DNA of 8,581 nt from Bdellovibrionales bacterium RBG_16_40_8. Lineage in GTDB: Bacteria > Bdellovibrionota > Bdellovibrionia > Bdellovibrionales > UBA1609. Positions 6,632 through 8,581 of the stretch are shown here, in pieces. Within the stretch, counting starts at the first letter, position 1; the number at the start of each line of letters is the position of its first letter. Both the position numbers and the translations under genes were made by a program. Location of the stretch: contig MEPT01000020.1 in assembly GCA_001769925.1 (NCBI GenBank), positions 25,391 through 33,971 of the forward strand, in the 5' to 3' direction. Under the pieces are notes generated by a model. That model ran no database searches, was not told where the DNA came from, and was given only the letters and a program-made list of their open reading frames with translations.

Positions 6632-7954
6632 TTACGTTAGCACCTTAACCACTAATGGCAAGTCTTCATTGGGAGGTATGTCGCCAATCATAATAGCAGT
6701 GCGAAGCATTTGTTCAGCTTTATCAAAGGCCGACTCGTCATTAGAAAAAATACGAAACAAAGGTTGCTCGGCTACAATCTCTAACCCAAGACGACAAAGG
6801 GTTTCAATCCCGGCAGAATAATCGATGGTATCGGCGGCGGTTTTGCGCCCGGCGCTAAGCTCTATGCCTGTTAACCCTACAATTTCGGTATTTATTTTTT
6901 GTATAAAACCAGCGCGTGTGGATTTAATAATGCGAGAAAACCTAGCGCTTGGTAGCTTTGTAAGATCCCCTGGGCCCTGACGATAAACAAATTGTGAAAA
7001 TGCTTCACGAGCGGCGCCTGAAGTAAGAAGCTTTTCTGCTAACTGATAAGCGCTATTATAAGTTGTGGCTTTACCAGCAAGTAATAACATGTGACTAGAT
7101 AGCTCTAAGCTTAGTCGGCGCGTGCTTTCATAAAAATCAATATTATGCTCAATGCATGATTTTCCCTCAAGAATATCTAAGCACTCTTTAACTTCTACTG
7201 AATTACCAGCAAATCGACCAAGCGGCTCTTCCATATTAGTGATTAGGGTAGTTACGCTAAGGCCGGCTAGCTCACCAGTTGATTTTAGTAGAGACGCCAA
7301 AGACAAGGCGTCAGATACTGTTTTCATAAAAGCGCCAGAACCAAATTTTATGTCAAGCACAAGACCCGTCAGGCCTTCAGCAAGTTTTTTAGACATTATA
7401 CTACCGCAAATAAGTGGGAGCGAATCAACAGTCGAAGTTACATCTCGCAAAGAATAGAATTTTTTATCTGCGGGGCAAATGTCTTCGGTTTGCCCCATTA
7501 GTGCAAAATAATTTTCTTCAACATATTTTTGAAATTCATTGCGCGAAAGATTGATGCGAAAACCTGGGATACTTTCAAGCTTATCTAGAGTTCCGCCTGT
7601 ATGCCCAAGTCCACGCCCAGAAATCATGGGTACATAAACTTCAGCGGCTGCCATAATTGGTCCAATAATAAGAGAAGTTTTATCGCCAACTCCGCCAGAG
7701 CTGTGTTTATCAACCCGAGGTTTTTTCAGATGAGAGAAATCAAATTTTTTGCCAGAATCTCGCATTGCGGAGGTGAAAGTAGCAATTTCGGCAGGGGTCA
7801 TCCCTTTAAACCATACTGCCATTGCCCAAGCAGACATTTGATAGTCTGGTAGCTCGCCATTAGTATAGGAGCGAATTATCCAATTAATTTCTTCAGCAGA
7901 GTGTTCTAGTCCAATTTTCTTCTTTTTAATTAGTTCAGCCGGAATAAAACCCAT
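6632..7954 (-). CDS. deoA: Thymidine phosphorylase (pyrimidine-nucleoside phosphorylase family)
   Basis: Phosphorolysis of thymidine (and possibly uridine/deoxyuridine) to base and pentose-1-phosphate. The 440-aa protein follows the family layout: small alpha domain, phosphate site KHSSGGVGDK (83-92), family signature MISGRGLGHTGGTLDKLES (110-128), pyrimidine-site residues Arg170 in YSLRDVTSTVDS, Ser185 and Lys189 in GSIMSKKLAEG, then KFGSGAFMK (203-211), and the C-terminal PYNP domain from about 345. Met110 before ISGRG matches the E. coli thymidine phosphorylase residue; from memory the broader PyNP enzymes carry Lys there, so thymidine preference is inferred. Length equals that of E. coli DeoA. 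GGAG at 7962-7959, 4 nt from the ATG, fixes the start. It heads the minus-strand run, with purine nucleoside phosphorylase 7 nt behind; together they form a nucleoside-salvage pair. The alternative is a broad-specificity pyrimidine-nucleoside phosphorylase (pdp). Confidence 0.92.
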   Translation of the reverse strand: MGFIPAELIKKKKIGLEHSAEEINWIIRSYTNGELPDYQMSAWAMAVWFKGMTPAEIATFTSAMRDSGKKFDFSHLKKPRVDKHSSGGVGDKTSLIIGPIMAAAEVYVPMISGRGLGHTGGTLDKLESIPGFRINLSRNEFQKYVEENYFALMGQTEDICPADKKFYSLRDVTSTVDSLPLICGSIMSKKLAEGLTGLVLDIKFGSGAFMKTVSDALSLASLLKSTGELAGLSVTTLITNMEEPLGRFAGNSVEVKECLDILEGKSCIEHNIDFYESTRRLSLELSSHMLLLAGKATTYNSAYQLAEKLLTSGAAREAFSQFVYRQGPGDLTKLPSARFSRIIKSTRAGFIQKINTEIVGLTGIELSAGRKTAADTIDYSAGIETLCRLGLEIVAEQPLFRIFSNDESAFDKAEQMLRTAIMIGDIPPNEDLPLVVKVLT

Positions 7955-8030
7955 AAGTCTCCATGCGTTACGCTTTTTAGAACCTTTTCTTAATAATGAC
8001 GAGATTAAATCTTGTACCTATCATAAAATT
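7955..8030. promoter_or_regulatory. Divergent intergenic region with candidate acylphosphatase promoter
   Basis: This 76-nt AT-rich gap separates two genes that point away from each other, so it must hold both promoters. Plus strand: ATGACG at 7996-8001 (4 of 6 matches to TTGACA), 17 nt, then TATCAT at 8019-8024 (5 of 6 matches to TATAAT), predicting a start near the A of the ATG at 8031. Minus strand: TTTAAT (8009-8004) and TATGAT (8025-8020) each match TATAAT at 5 of 6 positions, but neither has a convincing -35, so the thymidine phosphorylase promoter cannot be placed. The plus TATCAT and minus TATGAT overlap, so the two directions might compete for polymerase. Confidence 0.5.
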
Positions 8031-8333
8031 ATGAAAACAACCCAGTATTTATTGGTTTACGGACGCGTTCAAGGGGTGGGATTTCGGTATTTCACAAGAA
8101 ATAGTGCAATTCATCTAGGCGTGACGGGGTGGGTCAGAAATCTTCATGATGGGCGTGTTGAGCTTGTGGCTCATGGTTTACCTGAAATATTAATAAAGTT
8201 TAAGGAGCTTCTTAGGCGTGGCCCGGCGAGTGCAAAAGTGTCTTCTATTGAAGTGCAGGTTGTCGTTACTGAGCAAAGTATGAAAGAATTCGAGATTAGA
8301 GAAGATGGAGAAGCCCTGTGTTTAAAAAAATAA
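8031..8333 (+). CDS. acyP: Acylphosphatase
   Basis: Small cytoplasmic enzyme hydrolysing carboxyl-phosphate bonds such as acetyl phosphate or 1,3-bisphosphoglycerate. The 100-aa protein has the family signatures VYGRVQGVGFRYFT (9-22), with phosphate-binding Arg19, and GWVRNLHDGRVELVAHG (33-49), with catalytic Asn37. It ends in the expected EFEIRED strand plus a short tail, so length and fold are normal. Only the ATG at 8031 fits the family N-terminus. No Shine-Dalgarno precedes it (the upstream bases are CATAAAATT), and a -10-like TATCAT ends 6 nt before it, suggesting leaderless initiation. The last 16 nt overlap the next gene, in the -1 frame. The heptamer T TTA AAA at 8321-8327 lies just before its TAA. 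Confidence 0.95.
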   Translation: MKTTQYLLVYGRVQGVGFRYFTRNSAIHLGVTGWVRNLHDGRVELVAHGLPEILIKFKELLRRGPASAKVSSIEVQVVVTEQSMKEFEIREDGEALCLKK

Positions 8334-8581
8334 TTTTGACAATTACAGCGATAGTAATAGCAACGGCTTTAATGATGCCTTCTTTACCGGCCAATGCCCA
8401 ATCCCAGGGTCTAACCGCTGGCGAAAGAGCTGAGTTAACAGGTACACGCAAGCAAGTTGCTATGATTGTTTTTGCAGGGTTATCGGGTTCAATAATGGGG
8501 CTCAGTACGCTTAGTTTTTATGGTCGACCACAAGACCATTTATCAAATATCGCCGTCGGTTTTGCTATCGGGATAATTGGC
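8318..8581 (+). CDS. Unrecognised exported or membrane protein (N-terminal part)
   Basis: An open frame starts at GTG 8318 and runs 88 codons to the window edge without a stop. GGAG at 8307-8310 lies 7 nt before the GTG, inside the acylphosphatase gene. The N-terminus MFKKIILTITAIVIATALMM, followed by PSLPANAQ, is a classic Sec signal peptide with a likely type I site after ANA (residue 27). A short polar stretch (28-46, TAGERAEL) follows, then a hydrophobic segment of about 47-67 rich in spaced small residues (GLSGSIMGLS). A second begins at about 77 (NIAVGFAIGIIG). It therefore looks like a signal-bearing, Gly-rich multispan membrane protein. I do not recognise the family. Starting at the Met pair at residues 19-20 would destroy the signal peptide, so GTG is preferred. 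Confidence 0.75.
   Translation, partial: MFKKIILTITAIVIATALMMPSLPANAQSQGLTAGERAELTGTRKQVAMIVFAGLSGSIMGLSTLSFYGRPQDHLSNIAVGFAIGIIG
8321..8327 (+). other. Slippery heptamer T TTA AAA in the acylphosphatase/downstream gene overlap
   Basis: In the acylphosphatase frame the codons read TGT TTA AAA AAA TAA, so T TTA AAA has the X XXY YYZ phasing needed for -1 frameshifting, and it runs on into seven A. The -1 frame is exactly that of the downstream membrane-protein gene. A GGAG ends 10 nt upstream, comparable to the stimulatory SD of dnaX. The downstream stem is weak: ATTAC (8342-8346) with GTAAT (8354-8358). A role is unproven, since TTT AAA AAA also simply encodes the Phe-Lys-Lys of the signal peptide. 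Confidence 0.4.

Noticed and set aside
8020..8025. TATGAT on the minus strand as the thymidine phosphorylase -10 box
   Set aside because: It matches 5 of 6, but no acceptable -35 lies 15-19 nt upstream (inside acylphosphatase), and it overlaps the better-supported plus-strand box.
1..8581. CRISPR array, insertion sequence, prophage or tRNA/rRNA genes
   Set aside because: No regularly spaced repeats, transposase or phage-like frames, terminal inverted repeats or tRNA-like cloverleaf were seen; coding density by metabolic genes is nearly complete.

Overview
The window reads as an ordinary bacterial housekeeping segment of moderate GC content (low forties percent by eye). It is densely packed, with six complete genes on the minus strand, one complete gene on the plus strand, and a partial gene at each end. 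I see no mobile element, CRISPR array, rRNA or tRNA, and no strong intrinsic terminator. The compact layout, lipoprotein-type surface protease, Thermus-like short AsnRS and split acyl-CoA carboxylase would fit a Gram-negative bacterium. A member of the Bdellovibrionota or former Deltaproteobacteria is my best guess, but this is weak inference.

Minus strand, in order of transcription: (1) a thymidine phosphorylase-family gene (7954-6632) and a trimeric purine nucleoside phosphorylase (6624-5797) form a two-gene nucleoside-salvage unit separated by 7 nt. (2) After a 71-nt gap holding a perfect 12-bp palindrome and a stem that could mask the ribosome-binding site, comes a lipid-anchored S8 (subtilisin-type) protease (5725-4454). 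(3) A 50-nt gap with a perfect TATAAT box leads to asparaginyl-tRNA synthetase (4403-3114). It is followed at spacings of 0 to 12 nt by an acyl-CoA (propionyl-CoA-type) carboxylase beta subunit (3101-1530), its biotin carboxylase subunit (1521-25), and the first eight codons of a further gene (24-1), probably the biotin carrier piece.

Plus strand: a 76-nt divergent region separates the nucleoside-salvage unit from an acylphosphatase (8031-8333) that has no Shine-Dalgarno sequence and may be leaderless. Its last 16 nt overlap the start of an unrecognised exported or membrane protein (8318 to beyond the window). The overlap carries a textbook -1 slippery heptamer, T TTA AAA.

Functionally, the phosphorylases release bases and pentose phosphates from nucleosides, the protease degrades or processes protein at the cell envelope, and the carboxylase would channel propionyl-CoA or a related acyl-CoA into central metabolism. 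I did not find a clear novel multi-gene system. The observations most worth checking are the possible frameshift at the acylphosphatase overlap, the RBS-masking stem before the protease, and the Cys in place of the substrate-specificity Asp in the carboxylase beta subunit.
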